Positions 1 through 7,041 of a DNA stretch of 32,003 bases are shown here, one piece after another. A model generated the notes under the pieces. It ran no database searches, had not been told where the DNA came from, and saw only the letters and a program-made list of their open reading frames with translations. The DNA comes from Arthrobacter sp. MYb23. GTDB lineage: Bacteria > Actinomycetota > Actinomycetes > Actinomycetales > Micrococcaceae. The position numbers were made by a program, and so were the translations under genes. Where the stretch lies: the NCBI RefSeq assembly GCF_002979775.1, contig NZ_PCPR01000036.1, positions 1 to 32,003 on the forward strand, written 5' to 3'. Numbering within the stretch: position 1 is the first letter of the stretch; each line of letters starts with the position of its first letter.

Positions 1-857
1 AGGACCGCCCCCACCAACTGCCACCCGGACAACGACTCCCCCAGGAACACGAACCCCAGCACCGTAGCCACGAGCGGGCTCAGGAATCCCAGGAACGACA
101 CCACCATTGTTGGCATCCGCTGGATCCCCCTGAACCACACGGCATAGGCGATCAACGCACCGATCACGCTTAGGTAAGCGAAGCCCGCCATGTTAGGCAA
201 AGTAACCGCTCCCGGCAGCCCCTCAACCACCAACGTCACGGGCAGCAGCATCACTCCACCCATCGCTAACTGCAGGCCGGTAAACCCAAGCAGCCCCACG
301 CCGTCGGGCCTTCCCCAGCGTTTGGTGAGCACAATCCCCGCTGCCATGCTCAGCGCACCGGCCATCCCGGCGAGCACACCCACAAAAGTCAGCGACGCGT
401 CGGACCGCAGGACGAGCAAGCCGACACCCGCTGCTCCCACGGCACAGGCAACCACGTGCATGAGGCGGATCCTCTCCCCCAGCAACAGCACGCCAAGGAA
501 AAGCACGAACAGGGGCTGGATGGACATGACCAGCGCAGCGAGCCCACCCGGCAGTTGGTATGCGGTGAAGAACAAGAGGAAGAAGAACAGACCGATATTC
601 AGCGCGCCCAGCGCCGCGGCTTTGAACCACCAGCTCCCCCGCGGCCACGTTCGCGTGACAAGCATCAGCACGATGCCCGCCGGCAAAGCCCGCACGGTCG
701 CGGCCAGGAGCGGCCGGTCGGCGGGGAGAAACTCGGTGGTCACCAGGTAGGTGGATCCCCACACCATGGGCGCGAGTGCAGTGATGAAGAGGTCTCGAGG
801 AGACGCCTTCGCCATACCGGAACCGATGGGCTTGCCAGCGGTCGTCAAAGCAGACAT
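1..857 (-). CDS. EamA/DMT-family transporter (3' end outside window)
   Basis: Reading from ATG at 857 leftward gives at least 285 codons without a stop, running off the window edge. The protein is a string of hydrophobic helices in two similar halves, as in the 10-TM EamA (DMT, RhaT/PecM-like) exporters of metabolites or drugs. It starts MSALTTAGKPIGSG, followed by the family-typical 'APMVWGSTYLVTTEFLP' first helix; 'LPGGLAALVMSIQPLFV' and a repeat-half ending 'FLSPLVATVLGFVFLGE' are characteristic. The ATG-initiated frame on the same strand that overlaps it is low-complexity and Arg-rich, so it was not chosen. It is divergent from a MarR regulator 87 bp away, which suggests MarR controls it. 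The substrate cannot be read from sequence. Confidence 0.9.
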   Translation of the reverse strand, partial: MSALTTAGKPIGSGMAKASPRDLFITALAPMVWGSTYLVTTEFLPADRPLLAATVRALPAGIVLMLVTRTWPRGSWWFKAAALGALNIGLFFFLLFFTAYQLPGGLAALVMSIQPLFVLFLGVLLLGERIRLMHVVACAVGAAGVGLLVLRSDASLTFVGVLAGMAGALSMAAGIVLTKRWGRPDGVGLLGFTGLQLAMGGVMLLPVTLVVEGLPGAVTLPNMAGFAYLSVIGALIAYAVWFRGIQRMPTMVVSFLGFLSPLVATVLGFVFLGESLSGWQLVGAV

Positions 858-879
858 TGTTCACTTCCATACATTTCGA

Positions 880-903
880 TGTCAAACTATTAGATGTAAG
901 ACA
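880..903. promoter_or_regulatory. Candidate MarR operator between divergent genes
   Basis: TGTCAAAC (880-887) and GTAAGACA (896-903) form an imperfect inverted repeat (6 of 8 positions) with 8 bp between arms. It lies at the predicted transcription start of the exporter and upstream of marR, the usual position of an autoregulatory MarR site. Confidence 0.4.
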
Positions 904-931
904 ATGTAGGTGCTGTACTGTTTGAGGTCAA
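903..931 (-). promoter_or_regulatory. Predicted promoter of the EamA exporter
   Basis: On the minus strand TTGACC (926-931) and TACATT (903-908) are separated by 17 bp, a reasonable sigma-70-type match. The start point would fall near 896, inside the imperfect palindrome described separately. This is sequence inference only. Confidence 0.4.
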
Positions 932-944
932 GCACTGGAGGACG

Positions 945-1448
945 ATGGACCGCGACGCAGTAGACATGATTCTTGATCAGTGGAACAACGAGCGCCCCGA
1001 TCTGGACGTCAGCTCCATGGGCGTTCTGGGCCGGCTGAACAGGGCTAGCCGCCTGGCGTCACTGGACGTCCAGAAGTTCATGAACCGGTTTGGACTGGAG
1101 CCCTGGGAGTTCGACGTCCTGGCAACGCTCCGCCGCTCAGCACCCGAGGCTCCGCTCACTCCGGGACGACTGGCCAGTCTGACCATGATCGGTTCCGCAG
1201 CCATGACTAATCGCGTGGACCGACTCGTCAACCGCGGGCTGGTTCATCGTGAGACCAACCCGGACAACCGCCGGCAACTGCTGATCAGCCTCACCCCTGA
1301 GGGACTGGCCTTGGTGGATGAGGTGGTGGAGCACCATGTAGAGAACCAGCACAAGATGCTCGAAGGACTGTCCAAGACGGAGCGCACTCAACTCGCCAAC
1401 CTCTTGCGCAAGTTCCTGCTGACAAACGACGACGGCGAACCCTCCTAG
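945..1448 (+). CDS. MarR-family transcriptional regulator
   Basis: 167 aa, normal for the family. A dimerisation helix (about residues 20-45) precedes a winged helix-turn-helix (about 50-115): 'EFDVLATLRRSAPE', then recognition region 'TPGRLASLTMIGSAAMTNRVDRL', and a wing 'GLVHRETNPDNRRQLLISLT' with the classic DxRR motif. A C-terminal helix completes the dimer arm. ATG at 945 has a good GGAGGA ribosome site 5-6 bp upstream. MarR proteins usually repress a neighbouring transporter or enzyme and release DNA on binding a small phenolic or drug ligand. The divergent EamA exporter is the likely target. The ligand is unknown. Confidence 0.92.
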   Translation: MDRDAVDMILDQWNNERPDLDVSSMGVLGRLNRASRLASLDVQKFMNRFGLEPWEFDVLATLRRSAPEAPLTPGRLASLTMIGSAAMTNRVDRLVNRGLVHRETNPDNRRQLLISLTPEGLALVDEVVEHHVENQHKMLEGLSKTERTQLANLLRKFLLTNDDGEPS

Positions 1449-1471
1449 GCGGGCACGTGCAAGGATGAGGC

Positions 1472-2059
1472 GTGGACACTTCCCCTGAGCAGCTGGCGAT
1501 CGCAATCGGTAAGGCTATGGGCGGCGGGGACGGAACGTCCTACGACGGCATCTCATACTGCCAGAGTGGAAACTACGTGGTGCGCTTCGCCATCTCGGTG
1601 CACCCAAGGGCCTTCACGTGGTCTGCCAAAGAGCTGCCGGACGGAAGCACCCGAACCTTCGACCGCGCAACGCTCACCATGCAGACGGATGGTGCCGATG
1701 ATTTCAGCCTTTCAATTGACCGCATCCCGTTTTCCTTTCCTGAAGCCGTCAAGCTCTGCTTCCCCCTCTCCCTTCCCATCTGGGGCCGGCACATGGACCG
1801 CTATCACCCGGTCGCTTCCGAAGTACATGGCCCGGACACAACCCTCCTGCTGAGAGACCGCACGGACCCTACCGTTTTTGGGTCCTTCACGTTCGAAACC
1901 GCAAGTGGGATCGCGAAAACACTCATTACGCCGACATCCATCCTGCGACTGGAGCGCGAGCCACGCCCGGAGAACGGAAAGTACGATTTTGGGTTCGTTG
2001 CCGGCTCAGGTGACCCGGATCTTCAGAACCGCCTTCACCCGGATAAAAACACCCCGTAA
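1472..2059 (+). CDS. Hypothetical protein, 195 aa
   Basis: I do not recognise the family. GTG at 1472 is preceded by AAGGATGAGG, a usable ribosome site, and the gene begins 23 bp after marR, so they may be co-transcribed. The product has no signal peptide or membrane segment and mixes beta-type stretches ('NYVVRFAISVHPRAFTW', 'VFGSFTFETASGIA') with charged loops. The C-terminus is hydrophilic. Codon use resembles its neighbours, so it is probably a real gene. No function can be assigned. Confidence 0.65.
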   Translation: MDTSPEQLAIAIGKAMGGGDGTSYDGISYCQSGNYVVRFAISVHPRAFTWSAKELPDGSTRTFDRATLTMQTDGADDFSLSIDRIPFSFPEAVKLCFPLSLPIWGRHMDRYHPVASEVHGPDTTLLLRDRTDPTVFGSFTFETASGIAKTLITPTSILRLEREPRPENGKYDFGFVAGSGDPDLQNRLHPDKNTP

Positions 2060-2110
2060 TAAGGAGATGGCCCGCAGACGTCAGTCCACAGGCCATCGTC
2101 AGCTTCCCCA

Positions 2111-2317
2111 TCACTCAAGTTCGTCAGGCTCCGCCCTGGACTCTTGTCGTTTGCTGCGCCGCAACACATAAACGCCATAGCAGCCGAACCCCAGCATGAG
2201 AACAGCAGCGCCCGCACGCCACCACGCGAACGGCTGCCACGTGGCGAACACAATCGCCAGAGCGAAGAACGCAGCCACCTGTAAGGGATGCGGAACCTTG
2301 CTTCTCATATCTGCCAC
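2111..2317 (-). CDS. Small two-helix membrane protein
   Basis: About 65-68 aa. Two hydrophobic segments (about residues 13-28 and 35-52) are separated by a short Trp-rich turn and followed by a basic tail 'RRSKRQESR', predicting an N-in/C-in hairpin in the membrane. The start is either GTG at 2317 or ATG at 2308; GAAGGGTGG lies just upstream and fits the ATG better. It follows the secreted-protein gene by 26 bp on the same strand, so the two probably form one transcript. Small two-TM partners of secreted peptides can be immunity or export helpers, but nothing in the sequence proves this. Confidence 0.55.
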   Translation of the reverse strand: MADMRSKVPHPLQVAAFFALAIVFATWQPFAWWRAGAAVLMLGFGCYGVYVLRRSKRQESRAEPDELE

Positions 2318-2343
2318 CCTTCGTCACTGCACGGTTGCACGAG

Positions 2344-2793
2344 TCACCAACCCGCGCAACCTACCAAGGCGATTCCCATGGAGGACAGGGCACCTGCCAG
2401 GGCCCACCCAACAGGCGCTCCCCCTGGCACGAAGATGGTGACCATGCTCAGGCCTACTCCAAGTGCGCAACTCCACAACAAGCTCCCCGGGCTCCCGCCG
2501 ATGTTCAAGTGGGCAGTTTGCTGACCGCCAATGTAGACATCAAGGTAGCCGGGACACGTCATGGGGTCATTGGCGGTCCAATTAAACGACATCCCCAGAT
2601 TGGTGCAGAACGAGTAGTATTGACCCGCTGGTTCAGGCGGCGCCGGACTGTTCGCCTCCGCCGGGATCTCAACGACGGCAGCTTGCGTTGGCCCCGCAGG
2701 TTCAGCTGCGTTGGCGGGGGCAAGGCCCGTAAAGGCCAAACCCGCGGCGACTACCAGGCCGATTGCTATCTTGCTGATCTGCTTCAGGATCAT
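2344..2793 (-). CDS. Secreted four-cysteine protein with hydrophobic Gly/Ala-rich tail
   Basis: 149 aa. A clear Sec signal peptide (basic start, hydrophobic core, cleavage after about residue 29 at 'PANA|AEP') is followed by a Pro/Ala/Glu-rich linker (30-57), a small domain with Cys63 and Cys80, and two hydrophobic Gly/Ala-rich segments (about 103-122 and 126-148) containing Cys109 and Cys146. The ATG at 2793 has AGGAG just upstream. The four cysteines could form two disulfides outside the cell. The family is not recognised. The tail resembles membrane-active peptides in composition, but this could equally be an ordinary exported membrane-anchored protein. It is apparently co-transcribed with the two-TM gene at 2111-2317. 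Confidence 0.7.
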   Translation of the reverse strand: MILKQISKIAIGLVVAAGLAFTGLAPANAAEPAGPTQAAVVEIPAEANSPAPPEPAGQYYSFCTNLGMSFNWTANDPMTCPGYLDVYIGGQQTAHLNIGGSPGSLLWSCALGVGLSMVTIFVPGGAPVGWALAGALSSMGIALVGCAGW

Positions 2794-2856
2794 GGTTGCT
2801 CCTAGTGAAGAACGATCTTGCTTTGACTCGCACAGCCTGCGCCCACAAATCGGGGA

Positions 2857-2973
2857 CTAGGTGCCGAAAACCGTCAAACTAGGTGCTGTCTGAACGAAAG
2901 TAGGTGCCAAAAACCCCAAAAATGAGTGGCTGGCCCCGTCGACTAGGTGTCGCATCCCCACCCGAATAGGTGC
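2857..2973 (+). repeat. Left array of TAGGTGC units, 21-23 bp period
   Basis: TAGGTG occurs at 2858, 2880, 2901, 2944 and 2967, with a degenerate unit TGAGTG at 2923. Successive starts are therefore 22, 21, 22, 21 and 23 bp apart. The first two units continue as TAGGTGCCG and TAGGTGCTG, exactly as the first two units of the mirror-image array at 7098-7168. The spacing of about two helical turns puts all sites on one face of the DNA. This is how multiple transposase-binding sites are arranged at the ends of IS21-family and Tn7-like elements. The element identity is inferred. Confidence 0.75.
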
Positions 2974-3242
2974 CGCATTCCCATCCAAAGCGCCTTCTGT
3001 ACGGCCGGCACCAAACGCACCCTACGCCGTCGTACTTCGGCTCGACCAGACGAGCAGAGCATTTGTGGGTGCTCCGGTCTTTGTACCACCACCTGTCGGA
3101 TTCATGGCTTGGCCATAGCCCGCGGCCGATGAGCCCCAGCAGCACCTTCGCCTATCCGGAAGCTGTGGCTCACTCGAAAAGCCCATGCGTCATGGCACCA
3201 TGAGCTGACCCAGGAACTCCAAAGTCGTCGAAAGGCAATGGT
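2974..3242. other. Non-coding stretch at left edge of the island
   Basis: Apart from one copy of a 33-bp direct repeat at 3006-3038, I see no convincing gene here. A minus-strand open frame through 2879-3145 has Arg/Trp/Cys-rich composition and reads straight through the repeat array, so it is not believed to be coding. Confidence 0.5.
3006..3038 (+). repeat. 33-bp direct repeat, left copy
   Basis: This segment, beginning CGGCACCAAA and ending CGCCGTCGTACTTC, matches 6974-7006 at 30 of 33 positions in the same orientation. The similarity stops abruptly on both sides. It lies just inside the left TAGGTGC array. Confidence 0.7.
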
Positions 3243-3755
3243 GTGGAAAATGTCAGTTCGGCGGCAATCGACCTGATTTCGGCAAGAGCTTTGTGGGTTA
3301 TCAGGCAGGACGCTGCAACGGCCGCGATCTCGGCTGCGACGGAAGCTCTGGTCGAAGGGCACGACGGCCAGGGACTCCGAGAGCTTGCCGGAGCTTCGCC
3401 ACACATCAACGTCTTCGAGCTTCGAGTTCTCATCGACGATGCCCTCAATGAGCTTGGCTTGGCAGCAGTTGAGATGACCGGCGACGAAGCGAAGCTCTTA
3501 GCGGCCCACTTCTACGCCCGCCGGGCCATCGAAGGCAACTTGCGGATACGGGAACTCACGTCGTGGGCACACAGGGTTGTCGGCCATGAAGGTCACCCCA
3601 TTGCCCAGGAGTTGGTTGACCTCGACGACGCCTACGACGCGTACGACGATGGGTGGGGTGAAGAACCTAACGCCATGCAGGTGATCGTTCGTTTCGTCGA
3701 TGCAGCCTGCCCGGAGCTCAAGAGGTGGACACGAACAGGAACGGCGAACCAGTGA
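3243..3755 (+). CDS. Hypothetical protein, 170 aa (possible immunity-type gene)
   Basis: GTG at 3243, with AAAGG about 10 bp upstream, opens a soluble, largely helical, acidic protein. The second half contains 'AHFYARRAIEGNLRIRELT' and a Asp/Tyr-rich stretch 'DLDDAYDAYDDGWGEEP', ending in a helix. I cannot name the family. Its stop codon overlaps the start of the DUF6188-like gene (GTGA at 3752-3755), so the two are translationally coupled. Small soluble acidic proteins in strings next to polymorphic toxin loci are often immunity proteins. That is contextual inference, not a sequence match. Confidence 0.65.
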   Translation: MENVSSAAIDLISARALWVIRQDAATAAISAATEALVEGHDGQGLRELAGASPHINVFELRVLIDDALNELGLAAVEMTGDEAKLLAAHFYARRAIEGNLRIRELTSWAHRVVGHEGHPIAQELVDLDDAYDAYDDGWGEEPNAMQVIVRFVDAACPELKRWTRTGTANQ

Positions 3756-4153
3756 ACGAGCGCGGGCTCTGGATCTGGCCCTCTACATCCGGGCGGGACG
3801 ACGTTGCTATGTGCACGGTCGACTACGCCTTCAGCATCCACACACACGGCGGCATCATTCTCAGGGTCGAGACTGCCTTCATTTACAAGACCCCTTCGGG
3901 CCAAAATCATCGTCTTGACCCCGCCGGGGATCCTTCCCTGTTGGGGCCAGCCCTGTCGATCGCCCGGTCCTCAGTCACGGCCGGATTCGCTGACGACAGT
4001 GGAACTCTTCATGTGGACTTCGCGGACGGTAGCGCTATTGATGTGTCGGCAGACAAACTCTACGAAGCCTGGACGATCAACGGTCCGGAGGGGTTGCTAG
4101 TGGTTTCTTGCCCAGGCGGCAGCCTCACAACTTGGGGTTTGGGCGACCACTGA
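3752..4153 (+). CDS. DUF6188-like protein
   Basis: 133 aa from GTG 3752; an alternative in-frame GTG at 3725 would add nine residues. I prefer 3752 because it gives the compact 4-bp GTGA overlap with the upstream stop. The order of motifs fits the actinobacterial DUF6188 family as I know it: 'VDYAFSIHTHGGIILRVE', then 'HRLDPAGDPSLLGPAL', 'LHVDFADGSAIDV', 'YEAWTINGPEGLLVV' and a terminal 'CPGGSLTTWG'. The fold is probably beta-rich and cytosolic. The family's function is unknown to me; members often lie in small accessory gene clusters. The gene looks intact even though its downstream neighbours are decayed. Confidence 0.7.
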   Translation: MNERGLWIWPSTSGRDDVAMCTVDYAFSIHTHGGIILRVETAFIYKTPSGQNHRLDPAGDPSLLGPALSIARSSVTAGFADDSGTLHVDFADGSAIDVSADKLYEAWTINGPEGLLVVSCPGGSLTTWGLGDH

Positions 4154-4425
4154 AAGACTGCTCAAGCGGCATCCAGCGATTGGCAAGCCGGCTCGATCCG
4201 CCGCCGATGTTTTCGAGTGATATCCGGAATGTGCTTCAAGCAGCCCCACCAAGGAAACTGGGTCAAGAACGGCGTTAACTTAGGCAGATATTTTCATGTC
4301 TCGTAGCTTGCCACTTGGATCTGCATCGGTGTCCTCACGCGCCGCAAGTAGGCTACGAGGCCCACCGGCCGTTGGCGCTGGCATCAATGGAGAGCCTATG
4401 CCAGATTTGCCCCATGGAACATGAG
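4154..4425. other. Gap with no recognisable gene
   Basis: About 270 bp between the DUF6188-like gene and the SMI1-like pseudogene. Short coding-looking pieces occur, for example a 19-residue plus-strand stretch ending 'GKPARSAADVFE' before a stop near 4220, but none can be assigned. It is consistent with debris of deleted genes. Confidence 0.4.
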
Positions 4426-4992
4426 ATGACCGTTTCGATGAAGACCATCGATGAGTCCTTGGCGTAACTGCAACTTGGTGCATCAAGACTGCTGAGGCCT
4501 GGACTTCCCGCCCAAACCGTAACCGAAGAACTCACAGCACGTGGCCTTCGGCCCGGTACAGATCTCATTGCCCTGTACGGATGGCACGATGGGACAAATT
4601 CAGGCCCGAACGTACTTTTGAACGACATGTATTTAATGCCCGTCTACTACCTTCTTGGTCTTGGTGAAGCGTTGGAAACTTACGACCGATTCGTCAACGA
4701 GTACCACGAGAACTCGTCGTGGCTTCCACTTCTCGAAGACAACCCTGGGGGCTATGTGTTCGTAGACTGCTCGGCGATCGACCATCAGCCGGTATACGAC
4801 TTTGACTTCGAAAACGTTGAAAACAAGCTCAAACACAGCTCCATCCGGGACATGCTTGCAACTCTTGCCGTCGCATTCACGCAGGGCATCTTCTATAAGG
4901 ATGGAGATGGCTGGTTCGACATGAACAGCGACGCTTTTTGGAAAATAGCCGCGAAAATGAATCCCACTGCCCCGTATTGGACCGAAGATTAG
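4426..4992 (+). pseudogene. SMI1/KNR4 (SUKH)-like immunity protein, nonsense-interrupted
   Basis: From ATG 4426 (or 4438) the frame reads a short N-terminus 'MKTIDESLA', then hits TAA at 4465-4467. It continues uninterrupted in the same frame to TAG at 4990. The continuation has the SUKH landmarks: 'GLPAQTVTEELTARGL', 'DLIALYGWHDGTNSG' (the conserved YxWHDG element), 'YLMPVYYLLGLGEAL', 'SWLPLLEDNPGGYVFVD', and the C-terminal 'DMLATLAVAFTQG'. A single base change at the TAA would restore about 188 codons. SUKH proteins are common immunity proteins against nuclease toxins. Re-initiation downstream (for example at 4618) would lose the WHDG region, so I call it a recent pseudogene. Confidence 0.75.
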
Positions 4993-5413
4993 CTCGAGTG
5001 GACTCCAAGGTTGGCTCCTGGATGAAGATCCCGTACCTGGTCGTACTGCTCGCGGAGGCTGGATAGCCGACTGACGGGTGGGTTGTTCCCGAGCGCGGTG
5101 TGGGGCCCGTGGTGATTTAGTAGCGGGTCCATCCACCTGCAGCTGCGGTGTCGTTTCGCGGTGAAGCCGAGGTCGGCGCAGGCGGCGTTGCAGGCATCTC
5201 ACCCGGAGCCGCGAGTTCAAAGCGGCGGATTGGTTCGCCGGTTATCCTGTCAATGTAGCGCAGCCTGTTGATCCGGCAGCGGACCAGGTCTGCATGCGCG
5301 GTCGAGGCCGCGATGCCCAGCCGCCCGTCGCTCTCCACCGGGTCAACCGCTTGCGCCACCGCAGGGCAACGATGCTTTGTTCTCATTCGCATTCCGGAAG
5401 CCTGCAGCTGCAA
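4989..5413 (-). pseudogene. IS481-family transposase remnant with internal deletions
   Basis: Reading the minus strand from 5413, a fragment 'GRLGIAASTAHADLVRCRIN' followed by 'RLRYIDRITGEPIRRFE' matches the helix-turn-helix to DDE junction of IS481-type transposases. The frame then changes to 'CADLGFTAKRHRSCR', equivalent to the region between the second and third catalytic acids. It jumps directly to 'LNHHGPHTALGNNPPVSRLS', the typical C-terminus, and stops at 4989-4991. The N-terminal third and most of the DDE core are missing, so it is inactive. The plus-strand frame overlapping its start is a shadow. It shows past insertion activity in this island. Confidence 0.75.
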
Positions 5414-5512
5414 CGCGCAGAACGGCCGTCACCCGCGCTGATGAACTCCCATTCCGGATCATCTAACGGCTCATGGCAGGATCTGTGTATCCGATATTCG
5501 AGGAAGGTAGCT

Positions 5513-6259
5513 ATGTTGGCCTTATCACCAGGGGTTGATCCTGAGAATTTCTCCGGTCTCGTCCTCGATGTCCACACGCCCAGCGCACACGGAATATACG
5601 ACCTCGGGAGATTCCACAGCTCCATGGTTGGGACCATAGAGGATTTCTTCGCAATGCGAGGCATCCCCGTGTCCGCAGGCTATAGACCCGGCATTGGTGC
5701 TACCGCCGGCGGACCGACTGGATGGATCGCCCAAGTGGCGAAGGCCGTCCCTGGTGTTGGAAAGTTGCTACTCGCGGCCGCAACTACGACCCGCATGATC
5801 AGGAAGCGGGTAACAGAATACAAAAAGAAAAAAATGCGGCCGTTTGAGCCTTCTTTGGGTATTCACTTGGACATCTGGCCGGCACAAGGGGTGCGGCAGC
5901 GAACCAAAGTATCTACACTGACTGAAACTCTCGCTTTACTTCCAGAGCTAAGGTCGTTCATTGCAACGAAGCATCCAGGCGTTGCAACCACGTTTCTCAT
6001 AACCGGGAACGGTGAGCGAGTCGCCGTACCCCCGATCCTGATCGATTCGGATGCCTGCAGTGACGCGTCTGTGATTCAGCTTGCGAGTAGGATACGCCAA
6101 CGACTTGAAGGTGCCGAACCGCCCACTCACTATTCCCTATCGCGTCGATGGGGCTTGTGGGACCGCGTGACGGAATACCGTGACCAGAGTGCCGCGTTTC
6201 ACTTGGTCTTCCTTTTCCCAGGGAAGCTTCGCGATCTAGGCAGTTCGGCCGAATGTTGA
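5513..6259 (+). CDS. Hypothetical protein, 248 aa
   Basis: The frame is open from 5294, but the credible start is ATG 5513, preceded by GAGGAAGG at good spacing; the part before it overlaps transposase debris. The protein begins 'MLALSPGVDPENFSG', has a moderately hydrophobic stretch 'KAVPGVGKLLLAAATT' and then a strongly basic segment 'RMIRKRVTEYKKKKMR', which could form a membrane-proximal helix. The C-terminal half looks alpha/beta and cytosolic. I do not recognise the family. Codon use is less biased to C/G ends than in flanking core genes, suggesting acquired DNA. Confidence 0.6.
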   Translation: MLALSPGVDPENFSGLVLDVHTPSAHGIYDLGRFHSSMVGTIEDFFAMRGIPVSAGYRPGIGATAGGPTGWIAQVAKAVPGVGKLLLAAATTTRMIRKRVTEYKKKKMRPFEPSLGIHLDIWPAQGVRQRTKVSTLTETLALLPELRSFIATKHPGVATTFLITGNGERVAVPPILIDSDACSDASVIQLASRIRQRLEGAEPPTHYSLSRRWGLWDRVTEYRDQSAAFHLVFLFPGKLRDLGSSAEC

Positions 6260-6373
6260 AGTTCGGGGGTACGATATAAAACCGGTCTTGGACTACGAGC
6301 GCGTGTAACCCCTCTACGACCCATTCGTGAAATTCCCGTTCGCTCGTAGAAGTGCCGAAGATGCCGATGCGGC

Positions 6374-6568
6374 GACCTAGCGAACCCTTCGCTGCGCATC
6401 ATCCTCGACAATCTCCTCAACGGCCCCTCCATGCGGGCGAACTCACTAGGGCTGCTGGACCTTATCCGCTCCACTGCGTCGGAACATCTGAGCGTCCTCA
6501 AGGAAGTCGATGCGTGACTGAAGCACTTCGAACACTACTGGAACCAGCGGTTCGACGCCCTTGGCTGA
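6374..6568 (+). pseudogene. ArsR-type regulator remnant
   Basis: In one frame the sequence reads 'DLANPSLRIILDNLLNGPSM', then 'IRSTASEHLSVLKEVDA' and TGA at 6515-6517. It continues in the same frame 'LKHFEHYWNQRFDALG' to TGA at 6566. This matches the ArsR layout of 'LADPTRRAIL', a helix-turn-helix ending SEHLxVLKE, and the aromatic tail (YxxFW) typical of ArsR proteins paired with SRPBCC proteins. The wing segment between SVLKE and the tail is missing and a nonsense codon lies at the junction, so it is a decayed gene. Confidence is limited by the short match. Confidence 0.5.
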
Positions 6569-6654
6569 ACTATTGCATGAGGAACACACCCATGCCTCGA
6601 GCGCACGTTCCCGCACCTCCCAAGAGTTGGTACGGGCAGCCTCACCACCCCTCA

Positions 6655-6968
6655 ACTCCTAGCCCACTGGGCGACATCGCACTGTTGGTGGGCCACCGTT
6701 TCACCACCAACATGGGCGGCTGGGGCCAGCAGCAATGCGAAGTCCTCAGCGTGACCCCGGTCAATCAGCTTTACCTTCGCCCACGGCGCCCGGGACACCA
6801 CCATTAGGGTGGACGCTCGAAATCATAGACAGCGGCACCATCCTCACCTTCGAACACGCCGGCTTCAACCTGGACACCTCCATGGCGCAGCTAGCCCTCA
6901 ACGGCATGGGTAACGGCTGGCCCGGCCTCCTCGCCCTTACCGGCCAAGTCCTGGTCAGCGTCAGCTAA
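6655..6968 (+). pseudogene. SRPBCC/AHSA1-like protein remnant, two frameshifts
   Basis: The homologous text is spread over three frames: 'LGDIALLVGHRFTTNMGGWG' followed by 'CEVLSVTPVNQ' (to about 6768), then 'FTFAHGARDTTI' (about 6770-6810), then 'GWTLEIIDSGTILTFEHAGF' (about 6811-6872) to the stop at 6966-6968. Together these follow the AHSA1/START-like order GxxF...W.G.v.CEVLxVxP...W.ldp..gGT.lTfeHxGF. Two frameshifts and a missing N-terminus mean it is broken. It directly follows the ArsR remnant, the common ArsR-SRPBCC arrangement, of which an intact fused version lies at 30130-30882. Confidence 0.6.
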
Positions 6969-6973
6969 GCGGT

Positions 6974-7006
6974 CGGCACCAAAGTCACCCTCCGCCGTCG
7001 TACTTC
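6974..7006 (+). repeat. 33-bp direct repeat, right copy
   Basis: This matches 3006-3038 at 30 of 33 positions, same orientation. Here the 3' half doubles as the first arm of a set of competing hairpins (6992-7041). Confidence 0.7.
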
Positions 7007-7041
7007 CAGTTAGTGCACGACGGCGGCCGGCCGGCCGTCGT
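6992..7041 (+). other. Three-arm competing hairpin region
   Basis: CCGCCGTCGT (6992-7001) is perfectly complementary to ACGACGGCGG (7017-7026). The middle arm's first eight bases are also complementary to GCCGTCGT (7034-7041), so two stems are mutually exclusive. A 12-bp perfect palindrome GCCAAATTTGGC follows at 7068-7079. No T-tract follows. It may be a terminator-like or recombination-related structure. Confidence 0.45.

Noticed and set aside
223..885. Long minus-strand open frame starting at 885
   Set aside because: Its product is Arg/His/Cys-rich with no domain character, while another frame of the same strand encodes a full EamA-type transporter.
2857..2973. Regularly spaced repeats that might be a CRISPR array
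   Set aside because: The repeated core is only 6-9 bp with 13-16 bp between units, far shorter than CRISPR repeats and spacers, and there are no cas genes. Phased protein-binding sites fit better.
2879..3145. Minus-strand open frame with an 'EPKYDG' stretch resembling the DNA-ligase active-site motif
   Set aside because: The frame crosses the repeat array, has an abnormal composition and lacks every other ligase motif; the match is a short coincidence.
4633..5220. 195-aa minus-strand open frame
   Set aside because: It runs antisense through the SUKH pseudogene and in the wrong frame through the IS481 remnant.
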